A stretch of 64,000 nucleotides of DNA from Acholeplasma hippikon. Lineage in GTDB: Bacteria > Bacillota_I > Bacilli_A > Acholeplasmatales > Acholeplasmataceae. Below the pieces are notes generated by a model. That model had not been told where the DNA came from and searched no databases. It saw only the letters and a list, made by a program, of their open reading frames with translations. The translations under genes were made by a program, and so were the position numbers. Where the stretch lies: assembly GCF_900660755.1 (NCBI RefSeq), contig NZ_LR215050.1, positions 1 to 64,000 on the forward strand, written 5' to 3'. Within the stretch, counting starts at the first letter, position 1, and each line of letters opens with the position of its first letter. This document shows positions 33,782-42,889 of the stretch, piece after piece.

Positions 33782-34728
33782 GCTTCAAGTTCCTCCATGA
33801 CAGGATTTTCCTTCACCTTTGGAACAGTGGCTACGTCAATTAATCCAACAACTGCATTCATTAAAGTGATTGAATAAATTGTACCTTCTGTATTTGGTGC
33901 AAGTGGGTTGAATGCCCAAATGTTTTGAATCATCCATGTAATTAGTGCAAGAATTGCTGCATAAATCCAACGACCCTTCTTATATAAAGGAACTGTTTGT
34001 GGATCAGTTGCAACAAACATTGCAGAGAATAATAGATGTCCCATTAAAACTGAATATAAAGCATATACAAAAGCATTTGCTCCATATCCTTTACCTAAGA
34101 AGTTAATTAATGATAATACGAAGTAACCTCCTAAGAATGTAACTGGAACTCTCCAGTCTGTGATTTGTAAAACCATAAGTACGATACCAAGGATTAGGAT
34201 ACCTAATTTATAAGTTGTACCAATGGCCCCTGCGTAGTTACCCATTAATAAATCAAGAATTTTGAAATTTTCGACGATTGTATTAGGTGTGTTTTTAAAG
34301 ATTGTAGCTAATGTTTGTGTTGTAGCCTCACCAGCAACTGGGTCAAAGAAATTATTTACATAAACAGGGAATGCTAATGCAATAAAAATTAGACCAACTG
34401 TTGCAGGGTTGAAGATATATTTACCTTCTCCACCAAATAAAGCTTTTGCAAAGAATACACCGAATGCTGTTGCTACAACAACCATCCATACTTGGCTAAT
34501 AATTGTTGGTGTAGTTAACAGTGTAATTACAAGTGGTGTAATTGCAAAACTTGTCCAGTCGAATTTCTCCTTTCTTAATTTACTATTTAAGAATTCTACT
34601 ACAAATGAAGTTGCGATCCCCGCTAATCCAATCAAAAAGACAGTCGGCCCAAAAATAGTGGCTGACGCTAGTAGTATTGAGAAGAGCGAAGCAGCAACAA
34701 TGATTCTGTTTCTTTGTGCTATGTTCAT
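33778..34728 (-). CDS. RnfD/NqrB family flavin membrane subunit
   Basis: 316 residues, RnfD-sized (NqrB is about 410). Membrane helices surround the conserved YIFNPATVGLIFIALAFP and a likely flavin-attachment loop GEATTQTLATI, where the Thr after Ala would carry FMN; this differs from the textbook SGATPL and needs checking. It is first gene of the operon, with AAGGAG before the ATG; its TGA overlaps the next ATG. No NqrA or RnfC gene precedes it. The next 300 bp upstream (34729-35031) hold no gene and no clear -35/-10 pair. Confidence 0.88.
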   Translation of the reverse strand: MNIAQRNRIIVAASLFSILLASATIFGPTVFLIGLAGIATSFVVEFLNSKLRKEKFDWTSFAITPLVITLLTTPTIISQVWMVVVATAFGVFFAKALFGGEGKYIFNPATVGLIFIALAFPVYVNNFFDPVAGEATTQTLATIFKNTPNTIVENFKILDLLMGNYAGAIGTTYKLGILILGIVLMVLQITDWRVPVTFLGGYFVLSLINFLGKGYGANAFVYALYSVLMGHLLFSAMFVATDPQTVPLYKKGRWIYAAILALITWMIQNIWAFNPLAPNTEGTIYSITLMNAVVGLIDVATVPKVKENPVMEELEA

Positions 34729-35031
34729 TATTGTATACTCCTTCTAGCATTGTTAATTTAATTCTAACATAATTCATTTTAAATATTTATATATTTACAT
34801 AATTTAAAACAAACATTTTTAGTCATTTTAATAACACTGTAAAATGCATAATATTTAATAAAAAATAAGACTTATTATGTGATAAATAATAGAATTTTTT
34901 AAAAATCCTTCGAAATCTTGTTTTTTCGATAATTAAACTATTAAAAATAAAAAAGTATAATTAATTTACATGCTTAGTATTTTGATGAATTACGTGTTAC
35001 AATAGTTTATGAAGAAAGGGTGTGGTTATTC

Positions 35032-35157
35032 ATGAATAGACAAGAAGATGACTATTTAAGTAGAAGTTTTTTAAGTATCACAAATGATGGAAAAAATTTC
35101 AAATATCAATTATTTTATACTTGTAAAATGAATAACCAGATTGAAATGATTTTTTAA
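35032..35157 (+). CDS. Possible 41-residue leader peptide before mgtE
   Basis: Short frame starting MNRQEDDYLSRSF and ending NNQIEMIF, with an AGAAAGGG ribosome site 11 nt upstream of ATG 35032. No homologue recognised. It lies 130 bp before mgtE1 on the same strand, followed by a perfect hairpin TGAACA-GAGT-TGTTCA (35160-35175) 3 nt after its stop and then by an intrinsic terminator. This arrangement resembles leader-peptide attenuators of Mg2+ transporters (E. coli mgtL type), and the early Glu-Asp-Asp could matter there. It may also be chance. Confidence 0.35.
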   Translation: MNRQEDDYLSRSFLSITNDGKNFKYQLFYTCKMNNQIEMIF

Positions 35158-35244
35158 AGTGAACAGAGTTGTTCATATTAAATCTCATTTTGTCATACAA
35201 ATGTTGGTTAGTATTTTAAAAGTATAATTTTGGTATCTAAATTT

Positions 35245-35268
35245 AACATCATTGATTGGTGTTTTTTT
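35245..35268 (+). terminator. Terminator in the mgtE leader
   Basis: AACATCA (35245-35251) / TGGTGTT (35257-35263), one U-G pair, 5-nt loop, then T to 35268, only 20 nt before the mgtE1 start. A TATAAT at 35223-35228 lies just upstream. The position suggests attenuation of mgtE rather than ending a distant gene. Confidence 0.6.
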
Positions 35269-35287
35269 ATTAAAAGGAGGGTATCAA

Positions 35288-36613
35288 ATGATAAAAGAAT
35301 TATTAGACAACAAAGCATCAAAAGAAGAAATCATTGAATTCTTAAGCAACTATCATGCTTATGATATTTCAAAGATGATAGAAGAACTCTCAGAAGAAGA
35401 TAGAGATTATATTCTAGATTTACTGAATCAAGAAGTTTTAGCTGAAGTGATTAGTTATTTAAATCCAGAAGATAGACATGAAGTATTCTCTAATTTAACA
35501 CTTGATGAACAGGTTGCATTAGTCGAAGAATTAGAACCGGATGATGCAGCGGATATTATCAATCAATTAGAAGAAGAAGATAAACAAGAGTTAATTAAAA
35601 ACCTTGATGAAGATGAAGAAGTTTTAGATTTAATTAAATATGATGAAGATGAAGCTGGTTCTTTTATGACTAACCAGTTTGTTATCGCAAATATCAATGA
35701 TGATGTGAAAATGGCTACGAAGAAGCTCATTCAAATGGCAGATGAAGTTGATACAATTCAGACAATTTTTGTTGTAGATGATGAAGGCCATTATAAAGGA
35801 CAAATTCCATTAAAAAAACTAATAAAAACAAAATATCCTAAAACTGTTTTAGATATTTTAGAAGTAGAACCAACATTCTATGTATTTGACCATGTCGATA
35901 ATTTAGTCCGACATTTAAAACACTATGGTGGTTATGATATTGGAATTGTTGATAATAATCACAAACTTATTGGGATGATTGCACAAGATGATATCTTAGA
36001 CATCTATTTAGATGAAGCACAAGAAGACTATGAGAAATTAGCTGCCTTACCAGATACATCTACAGATAAAAATGCTTTCCTCACGGCGCTTCACCGCTTA
36101 CCGTGGCTGTTGATTTTACTTGCTGTTTCAATACCTAGTGCATTTATTACAAGTAATTTTACAGGTATACTTACGGCGTTCGTTATTTTAGCGTTCTTCC
36201 AACCACTTATTTTAGACGCAGGTGGAGATGTTGCTTCACAAACACTAGCGGTAACTTTAATTGAAATGACAAAAAAAGATGCTAAAGTTATTTCGAATGG
36301 ATTAAAAGAAATTGCAACCGGTGCAATTAGTGGCTTTGTTATGGGTGTGATTGCTTTTGCAGTAACACTAATCTTCTCATTTATTCTTCAATTTGATCAT
36401 GGTATATTAATTGGATTATCAGTTGGATTGAGTTTATGGTTAACCGTTATTACTGGACCATTCTTAGGATTTATGATTCCTTTTATCATTAGTAAAATGA
36501 AGTTTGACCCAGCAGTTGCTTCGGGACCATTTATTACAAACTTAATTGATATTTCCTCAAATCTCATTTATTTTGGCATTGCAACACTTATTTTAGGAGG
36601 TTTAGCAGCATGA
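35288..36613 (+). CDS. mgtE: MgtE-type Mg2+ channel, paralogue 1
   Basis: 441 residues: acidic N domain (about 1-125, rich in Glu/Asp such as EELEPDDAADIINQLEEED), a tandem CBS pair (about 130-250), connecting helix, and five-helix pore domain from residue 280. The pore motif is diverged: LDAGGDVASQTLAVTLIEM where most MgtE proteins have GNxGxQ. MgtE works as a dimer whose N and CBS domains sense cytoplasmic Mg2+. An in-frame ATG exists at 35252, but AAGGAGG precedes ATG 35288. The stop overlaps the next mgtE. Confidence 0.92.
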   Translation: MIKELLDNKASKEEIIEFLSNYHAYDISKMIEELSEEDRDYILDLLNQEVLAEVISYLNPEDRHEVFSNLTLDEQVALVEELEPDDAADIINQLEEEDKQELIKNLDEDEEVLDLIKYDEDEAGSFMTNQFVIANINDDVKMATKKLIQMADEVDTIQTIFVVDDEGHYKGQIPLKKLIKTKYPKTVLDILEVEPTFYVFDHVDNLVRHLKHYGGYDIGIVDNNHKLIGMIAQDDILDIYLDEAQEDYEKLAALPDTSTDKNAFLTALHRLPWLLILLAVSIPSAFITSNFTGILTAFVILAFFQPLILDAGGDVASQTLAVTLIEMTKKDAKVISNGLKEIATGAISGFVMGVIAFAVTLIFSFILQFDHGILIGLSVGLSLWLTVITGPFLGFMIPFIISKMKFDPAVASGPFITNLIDISSNLIYFGIATLILGGLAA

Positions 36614-37932
36614 TTGACATCAATTTTGAACTTCCAGTAAGTAAGTTAAAAGAGGCGTTAAAAAACGTCCATCCATCAGATATTGCAGTGTTGTTTGAAG
36701 ATAATGCAGAATACCGTGAAAAGTTAATTGAAGCAATTGGTATTAGAAGATTTGGAGAAGCATTCATTTATTTAAATGACGATTTACAAGTTAGATATTA
36801 TTTAAAACTTGAAGAAAATAAAAAACGTGAATTATTAAAACACTTTGAATTAGATGATTTAAAAACATTTATTGAATTATTTAGAGTTTCTTATCATGAA
36901 GAAATTTTAAGATTATTAGGTAAAGAACGAAGAGAAAAAGTCGTTAAACTTTTAAGTTATGATGGTGACACTGCAGGATCTATTTCATCACCGAGCTTTA
37001 TGTATTTTGATATTAACTCAACGGTGAAAGAAGTAACAAGTAAGGTTATTAAAGAAAGTGATGACAATGATGAAATTGACGTTATTTTCTTCCATGATGA
37101 TGTTAGGTTTGTTGGTGGACTTAGACTTCAAGATTTAATTATCGCCAGAGAATCAATGGCGTTATATGACATTGTTGATGAAAACTACCCTTATGCATAT
37201 GCAGATGATTTAGTGGCAAGTGCAGTAAGAAAAATTAGAAACTATGACGTGAGCGTTCTACCTGTTATTGATGATAAAAAAGTCTTAGTCGGTATTATCA
37301 CGGCAGATGATGCATTAGATATTATGAAAGAAGACCATATTGATGCCGTTGAAGGTTTAGTGGCATTACATGATCACTCAGATGCATCTAGTCCTTTAAA
37401 GCGTAGTATGCAACGTTTACCTTGGTTATTAATGAGTGTTGTTTTAAACATTGTGATTGCTACTTTTTTAACTACATTTTCAGATACGATTGATAGCAAT
37501 GTTGTATTAGTCATGTTCCAACCAATGATTTTAGGAATGGCAGGAAACATTGGGACACAAAGTATTGCGGTAACAATTTTAGGATTACATCATGAAAAGA
37601 TTAAACCGATGAGACATATTAGAAAAGAATTATTTATCGCAATTATAAATAGTTTAATTTCAGGACTAGTTGGTGTATTAATAGTCTTTGGCTTCCTATA
37701 TTTAATGCCTAATGATTATGCGGATATTGATAAAGTTGCAATGGTTGTAGGTATTTCATTAGTATTATCAATGTTTGTTTCAGCATTAGTGGGTGTACTC
37801 TTACCATTTATTTTAAGAAAACTTGGTGCAGATGAAAAAGCAGCATCAGGTCCAATTATTTCAACTGTGAATGACTTTGCTGCATTAGGTATCTATTTCC
37901 TAGTGGCAACGATTCTATTGATTAACATGTAA
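36610..37932 (+). CDS. mgtE: MgtE-type Mg2+ channel, paralogue 2
   Basis: 440 residues, same domain order as its neighbour. Here the pore motif is canonical (MAGNIGTQSIAVTILGL), while the N domain is less acidic and its CBS pair starts GDTAGSISSPSFMYF. The ATGA overlap with mgtE1 implies coupled translation in similar amounts. Since MgtE is an obligate dimer, a heterodimer of the two is plausible (inference). Confidence 0.93.
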   Translation: MIDINFELPVSKLKEALKNVHPSDIAVLFEDNAEYREKLIEAIGIRRFGEAFIYLNDDLQVRYYLKLEENKKRELLKHFELDDLKTFIELFRVSYHEEILRLLGKERREKVVKLLSYDGDTAGSISSPSFMYFDINSTVKEVTSKVIKESDDNDEIDVIFFHDDVRFVGGLRLQDLIIARESMALYDIVDENYPYAYADDLVASAVRKIRNYDVSVLPVIDDKKVLVGIITADDALDIMKEDHIDAVEGLVALHDHSDASSPLKRSMQRLPWLLMSVVLNIVIATFLTTFSDTIDSNVVLVMFQPMILGMAGNIGTQSIAVTILGLHHEKIKPMRHIRKELFIAIINSLISGLVGVLIVFGFLYLMPNDYADIDKVAMVVGISLVLSMFVSALVGVLLPFILRKLGADEKAASGPIISTVNDFAALGIYFLVATILLINM

Positions 37933-37942
37933 GTTTTTTAAG

Positions 37943-37971
37943 TTGTGATAATCATAGATTATGAGTATAAT
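37943..37971 (+). promoter_or_regulatory. Promoter of gnd-zwf
   Basis: TTGTGA (37943-37948), 17-nt spacer, TATAAT (37966-37971), 50 nt before the gnd start. Confidence 0.75.
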
Positions 37972-38020
37972 AAATAAGGTCATCAAAAATGATTGTATTA
38001 CTTTTAAGGAGATATAAAAT

Positions 38021-38920
38021 ATGAAAATTCATTTAATTGGATTAGGAAAAATGGGTGCTAATTTAGCACTTAATATGAAAGATCATGGTCATGAAGTGTT
38101 AGGCTTTGACTTAGATCCTAAGGCAAGAGAAGTTTTAACTAAAGAAGGAATAGAAACGTTTGATGATCTTAAAAAATTATTGACTAGAAAAAATAATGAA
38201 AGATTAGTTGTTTGGTTATTAGTACCAAATCAAATCGTAGATACTGTGATAGAACAAGTCTTACCTTTCCTAGCACCTAAAGATATTGTCATTGATGGTG
38301 GGAACTCAAACTATAAAAAATCTCTTTTACGTTATGAAAAACTAAAAGAAAAAGAAATCGAGTTTGTAGACTTAGGTACATCAGGCGGTACGTATGGTGC
38401 TAGAAATGGTGCATGTTTAATGGTTGGTGGAACAAAAGAAGCATTCGACTACTTAGAAAATGTTTACCGTGATATCGCAATTGAAAATGGTTATGGATTC
38501 ATGGGAGGGCCTGGAAGTGGGCACTTCGTTAAAATGGTTCATAATGGTATCGAATACGGTATGATGCAAGCTATTGGTGAAGGTTTTGAATTATTAGAAA
38601 AATCACCATTTAATGTAGATTATGAAAAACTAAGCGAAGTGTGGAACAATGGTTCAATTATTGAATCAGCTTTAATTGGTTATATTGGAAATGCATTTAA
38701 GAAAGACGCTAAATTAGAAGAAATCTCAGGACGTGTGGATGATTCTGGTGAAGGTAAATGGATGATTGAAGAAGCATTAGATTTTGGTGTTTCAATGCCT
38801 GTTATTTCGGCTTCATTATTCACACGTTTCAAATCAAGAGATGAAAACATGTTTGCAGAAAAAGTAGTTGCAGCAATGAGAAGAGAATTTGGCGGACACG
38901 CGGTTTACAAGAAGAAATGA
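38021..38920 (+). CDS. gnd: 6-phosphogluconate dehydrogenase, short (GntZ/YqeC) type
   Basis: 299 residues, the short form of the decarboxylating enzyme (long form about 470) converting 6-phosphogluconate to ribulose 5-phosphate. Rossmann loop GLGKMGANLA at residues 7-16, then VIDGGNSNYKKS, the substrate motif LGTSGGTYGARNGACLMVGG and catalytic Lys/Asn in GHFVKMVHNGIEYGMMQ. The short type usually prefers NAD+. Good AAGGAG site. The TGA stop overlaps the zwf ATG, giving an oxidative pentose phosphate pair without a lactonase gene between. Confidence 0.94.
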   Translation: MKIHLIGLGKMGANLALNMKDHGHEVLGFDLDPKAREVLTKEGIETFDDLKKLLTRKNNERLVVWLLVPNQIVDTVIEQVLPFLAPKDIVIDGGNSNYKKSLLRYEKLKEKEIEFVDLGTSGGTYGARNGACLMVGGTKEAFDYLENVYRDIAIENGYGFMGGPGSGHFVKMVHNGIEYGMMQAIGEGFELLEKSPFNVDYEKLSEVWNNGSIIESALIGYIGNAFKKDAKLEEISGRVDDSGEGKWMIEEALDFGVSMPVISASLFTRFKSRDENMFAEKVVAAMRREFGGHAVYKKK

Positions 38921-40272
38921 AAAAAGATCTAATTATTACAATTTTTGGTTCAACAGGCGATTTAACAGCTAGAAAATTACTTCCAGCAATCACAAAACTA
39001 TATAACAATGAAGAAATTACTGATAATGTAAAAGTCATTGCATTAGGAAGACGTGATTATGATACGAATAGCTACTTAAATGCCATGCAAAATCTTACAA
39101 CAGAAAACTTAGATTTAACAACTTTATCTACGTTTGTGGAATACTATAAAATTCAAATTACAGATGTGAATGATTACCATAAGTTTAATGACTATATAAA
39201 ATCAATTTCACATACTGAAACAAAACATATTTATTATTTAGCAATTGGGCCTGAAATATTAGCAACTGTTGCTAAAAACATTAGTGAATCAAAACTAATT
39301 GCAAGAAACAATATTAATCAAGTCTTAGTGTTTGAAAAACCATTTGGAAATAGTTTAGAAACAGCAATTCAAATTAACCAAATGCTATGGCAGTATTTTG
39401 ATGAAACACAAATTTATCGAATTGATCATTATCTTGGTAAAGAAATGATTCAAAACTTAATGACTGTTCGATTTGCTAACCGTATTTTTGAAGATACTTG
39501 GTCATCAGATTCAATTAAATCTATAAAGATTTATGCAAAAGAAAAAGAAGGTATTTTAAACCGTGCTGGTTATTATGATACTGCAGGAGCATTAAAAGAT
39601 ATGGTTCAATCACATCTTTTACAAGTCTTAAGTTTAATTGCCATGGATGCACCAAAAGAATATCAATCAGAATACATTAAAGATGAAAAAGTTAATGTGT
39701 TAAGAAATATTAGTTTTGATAAAGATTCAATTATTTTCGGTCAATATGATGGGTATTTAAATGAAGCAAATATCCCAGCAAATTCACAAACTGAAACATT
39801 GGTTTACTTTAAAGCATTTGTGAATACACATCATTTTAGAGGTGTTCCGTTTGAAATCTTAACGGGTAAGGCCTTAAAAAATAAAGAATCATTTATTGAA
39901 GTAACGTATCACACAACTTCTGAACAAGAAAAATGGAATTTACCTGTTCAGGCTAATAAATTAACAATTAAATTTGCACCATATGATGGTGTTGATTTAA
40001 CCATTAACTCAAAAAAACCTGGTCTAAAGGATAACTTAGAAGTTGTTAACTTAAGTTATCAAATGGCTGAATCAGTACAAGGAAATGTTCCTGAAGCTTA
40101 TGAAAAATTAATTTTAGATGTTGTTGATGGTCATAAGACATTATTTACTCGCTGGGATGAAATTGAGGCTTCATGGCAAATTGTTGATCAAATTAAACAA
40201 TTTAAAAAAGATTTATTCATCTATAAAAACGAAGATGAAGTTATGGAAAAAATTGGAAGTATACAAAAATAG
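38917..40272 (+). CDS. zwf: Glucose-6-phosphate 1-dehydrogenase
   Basis: 451 residues. N-terminal nucleotide loop FGSTGDLTARKLLPA, EKPFG, the catalytic substrate motif RIDHYLGKE near residue 168, and the C-terminal beta-alpha domain with AGALKDMVQSHLLQ. It oxidises glucose 6-phosphate and makes NADPH. It is a little shorter than the usual 480-490 residues, the difference lying in the C-terminal half. G6PDH activity is a classical trait separating Acholeplasma from most Mycoplasma. Confidence 0.95.
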   Translation: MKKDLIITIFGSTGDLTARKLLPAITKLYNNEEITDNVKVIALGRRDYDTNSYLNAMQNLTTENLDLTTLSTFVEYYKIQITDVNDYHKFNDYIKSISHTETKHIYYLAIGPEILATVAKNISESKLIARNNINQVLVFEKPFGNSLETAIQINQMLWQYFDETQIYRIDHYLGKEMIQNLMTVRFANRIFEDTWSSDSIKSIKIYAKEKEGILNRAGYYDTAGALKDMVQSHLLQVLSLIAMDAPKEYQSEYIKDEKVNVLRNISFDKDSIIFGQYDGYLNEANIPANSQTETLVYFKAFVNTHHFRGVPFEILTGKALKNKESFIEVTYHTTSEQEKWNLPVQANKLTIKFAPYDGVDLTINSKKPGLKDNLEVVNLSYQMAESVQGNVPEAYEKLILDVVDGHKTLFTRWDEIEASWQIVDQIKQFKKDLFIYKNEDEVMEKIGSIQK

Positions 40273-40287
40273 TATGCTTCTTTTTTT
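40256..40287 (+). terminator. Terminator overlapping the zwf stop
   Basis: GAAGTATAC (40256-40264) / GTATGCTTC (40272-40280), one U-G pair, then seven T. The TAG stop at 40270-40272 sits between loop and right arm. Confidence 0.85.
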
Positions 40288-40366
40288 ATTTTCTTATGAT
40301 AAATCATAAAATGATGATTGAAAACGTTTAAAAAATATCTCTTTCCATTAAAAAAATATGTGAAAG

Positions 40367-40375
40367 TGATATAAT
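40367..40375 (+). promoter_or_regulatory. Extended -10 promoter of the M32 peptidase gene
   Basis: TGATATAAT, a TGn extension joined to a perfect TATAAT, 43 nt upstream of the start. No matching -35, which extended -10 promoters tolerate. Confidence 0.6.
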
Positions 40376-40417
40376 AAATGATTGATACAAGAATAAAAAG
40401 TAGTTAAGGAGCATTTT

Positions 40418-41905
40418 ATGCAATCATATATTGATACCTATAAAAATATGAGAAAAAGACTAAAAGCCTATGAATATGCAATGTGGGTTTTAAGTTGGGA
40501 TTTAGAAACAGAAACTCCAGAAGGGGCTTTAGATTATAGAAGTGAACAAGTCGAAGTATTAACTACTGAACTTTACGCGCTTCAAACAGATTCAGCATAC
40601 CTTGAAGCAATTGATAAACTATATGCAACAAGAAATTCATTAGATGAATTATTACGTCGTGAAATTGAAAAAATCGTTAAAGATATGCGTTTAATTAAGA
40701 AAATGCCAAAAGATGAATACATTCAATACCAAGTATTAATGTCAAAATCATCATCAATTTGGGCAGAAGCGAAAGCAAAAAATGATTTTAATCTATTCTT
40801 ACCAACATTAGAAAAGATTATTGATTTTACAAGAAAAACAACTAAATACTTACAAACACCTGAGCTAAAAGGGTATGATGTTTTACTTGATATGTATGAA
40901 GAAGGCATGACAATGAAAGAATATGATGCATTCTTTTTAAATCTTAGAGAAGAACTAGTGCCTTTTGTGTTATCAGCAACATCAGGTAAAAAACCTTTAT
41001 CAAGAAAATTAACTAAAGGTTTTTTTTCAATTGAAAAACAAAAAGAATTCAATAAGTATTTAACAACTGTATTTAACTTTGATTTGAATCGTGGTGTGTT
41101 AAAACAAAGTGTACATCCATTTGAATCAAACTTCTCATCAACTGATGTGAGAATTACGACTAAATACTTAGAAAATGCTGTTGAATCAGCAGTATTCTCA
41201 ACAATTCATGAAATGGGTCACGGAATCTATGAACAACAAATTTCAAAAGATTTAATTGATACAAGATTAAACATGGGTGCATCAATGGGAATCCATGAAT
41301 CTCAATCAAGAATGTATGAAAATATGATTGGTCGTTCTTATGCGTTCTGGGAAAATCATTTTGATAAATTAAAAGAAATCTTTGCGAAAGAATTAAAGGG
41401 TGTAAGTTTACTAGATTTTTATCAATACATTAACCGTGCAGAACGTACATTAATCCGTACAGAAGCAGATGAATTAACTTACCCATTACATATTATGGTT
41501 CGTTATGAAATCGAAAAACAATTAATTTCTGGTAAATTAAAAGCTAAAGATCTTCCTAAAAAATGGAGAAAATTATATCAACAATATGTTGGTGTTAGAC
41601 CAAAGACAGATGCAGAAGGTGTTTTACAAGATATCCACTGGGCGGGTGGAAGCTTTGGGTACTTCCCAACATATGCATTAGGAAGTGCTTATGCAGCACA
41701 AATTTATCAAGCAATGAACAAAGATTTCAATATTGAAAATGCAATTTCAAATAATGAAATCTATAAGATTAATGATTGGTTAAGAGAAAAGATTCATCAA
41801 TATGGTAGTTCTAAATCTCCTAAAGAATTAATATTAAATGCAACAGGAGAACCATTCAATTCTAAATATTATGTAGATTATTTAAAACGTAAGTTTTCAA
41901 ATTAA
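40418..41905 (+). CDS. M32 family metallocarboxypeptidase (Taq type)
   Basis: 495 residues, the family length. The zinc motif HEMGHGIYEQQ is at about residue 266, with the third-ligand HESQSRMYENMIGRS motif about 30 residues later, and the C-terminal DIHWAGGSFGYFPTYALGSAYAAQ typical of M32. It removes C-terminal residues from peptides in the cytoplasm. AAGGAG site 7 nt before the start. It is 10 bp before galE. Confidence 0.95.
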   Translation: MQSYIDTYKNMRKRLKAYEYAMWVLSWDLETETPEGALDYRSEQVEVLTTELYALQTDSAYLEAIDKLYATRNSLDELLRREIEKIVKDMRLIKKMPKDEYIQYQVLMSKSSSIWAEAKAKNDFNLFLPTLEKIIDFTRKTTKYLQTPELKGYDVLLDMYEEGMTMKEYDAFFLNLREELVPFVLSATSGKKPLSRKLTKGFFSIEKQKEFNKYLTTVFNFDLNRGVLKQSVHPFESNFSSTDVRITTKYLENAVESAVFSTIHEMGHGIYEQQISKDLIDTRLNMGASMGIHESQSRMYENMIGRSYAFWENHFDKLKEIFAKELKGVSLLDFYQYINRAERTLIRTEADELTYPLHIMVRYEIEKQLISGKLKAKDLPKKWRKLYQQYVGVRPKTDAEGVLQDIHWAGGSFGYFPTYALGSAYAAQIYQAMNKDFNIENAISNNEIYKINDWLREKIHQYGSSKSPKELILNATGEPFNSKYYVDYLKRKFSN

Positions 41906-41915
41906 GGGGGATTAT

Positions 41916-42887
41916 ATGAACGTTTTAGTTATTGGAGGCGCCGGATATATTGGCTCTCATGCAGTTTATGAATTATTAAGGGCAGGTCATCAAGTATCTG
42001 TGATGGATAATTTATCAACGGGTGATATTACATTTATTCCTGAAAATGTTAAGTTTTATCAAAAAGACATTACGATTAAAGCGGATGTTTTAAGCGTATT
42101 AAAGGATCAAAAATTTGATTGTGTAATGCACTTTGCGGCTAAATTAATTGTTCCTGAAAGTATGAAGGAACCGCTAGCTTATTATTATAATAATGTTGAA
42201 GGTGTTCGTATACTTTTAGAATCAATGGTGGAAACACAAACTAAAAATATCGTCTTTTCATCAACAGCAGCAGTTTATGGAGATTCTAAAACTGGTATTT
42301 GCTTAGAAGATGATTTAAAAAATCCAATTAATCCATACGGGGAAACAAAGCTTGCTTGTGAAAAGTTAATTCAATGGACAAGCCAAGCACATGATATTAA
42401 TTATGTTATTTTTAGATACTTTAACGTGGCTGGTGCAGATGCATCACTTGAAATTGGATTAAAGAAAGCGAAACTTACGCATCTAATCCCAGTAACAATT
42501 GAAGCAGCACTAGGCTTACGTGATAGTTTAACAATTTATGGTAATGATTACCCAACAAAAGATGGAACAAATATTAGAGATTATATCCACGTTTCAGATT
42601 TAGCGAAAGCTCACGTTATTGGCGCTACTTACCTATTTAACGGTGGTAAATCAGATATCTTTAATTTAGGTTCAGCAAAAGGATATTCAAACTTAGATGT
42701 AGCAAATGCAGTCAATGAAGTCTTACCACTTAAGTTTAATTTTGGACCAAGAAGAGATGGAGACCCTGCAATATTAACTGCGGATGCATCAAAAGCTAAA
42801 CGCATTTTAGGCTGGCAAACAGAACTATCATTAGTTGATATTATTAAGTCAGATTTAGCGTATAGAAAAAAGATTAGTCAAGGATAA
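41916..42887 (+). CDS. galE: UDP-glucose 4-epimerase
   Basis: 323 residues of the extended SDR family. NAD loop GGAGYIGSHAV at residues 7-17, catalytic Ser in FSSTAAVYG and Tyr/Lys pair YGETK, then substrate residues in YFNVAGAD and DGTNIRDYIHVSDLA. It interconverts UDP-glucose and UDP-galactose; in a wall-less cell this would supply glycolipids or capsule. AAGGGGGA ribosome site. Confidence 0.95.
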   Translation: MNVLVIGGAGYIGSHAVYELLRAGHQVSVMDNLSTGDITFIPENVKFYQKDITIKADVLSVLKDQKFDCVMHFAAKLIVPESMKEPLAYYYNNVEGVRILLESMVETQTKNIVFSSTAAVYGDSKTGICLEDDLKNPINPYGETKLACEKLIQWTSQAHDINYVIFRYFNVAGADASLEIGLKKAKLTHLIPVTIEAALGLRDSLTIYGNDYPTKDGTNIRDYIHVSDLAKAHVIGATYLFNGGKSDIFNLGSAKGYSNLDVANAVNEVLPLKFNFGPRRDGDPAILTADASKAKRILGWQTELSLVDIIKSDLAYRKKISQG

Positions 42888-42889
42888 TT

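Noticed and set aside
34981..35003. Promoter TTGATG...TACAAT before the 41-codon frame
   Set aside because: Spacer is only 10 nt; no better -35 at 16-18 nt.
34900..35280. M-box (Mg2+ riboswitch) before mgtE
   Set aside because: None of the conserved M-box sequence blocks is visible; a leader ORF and terminator are reported instead.
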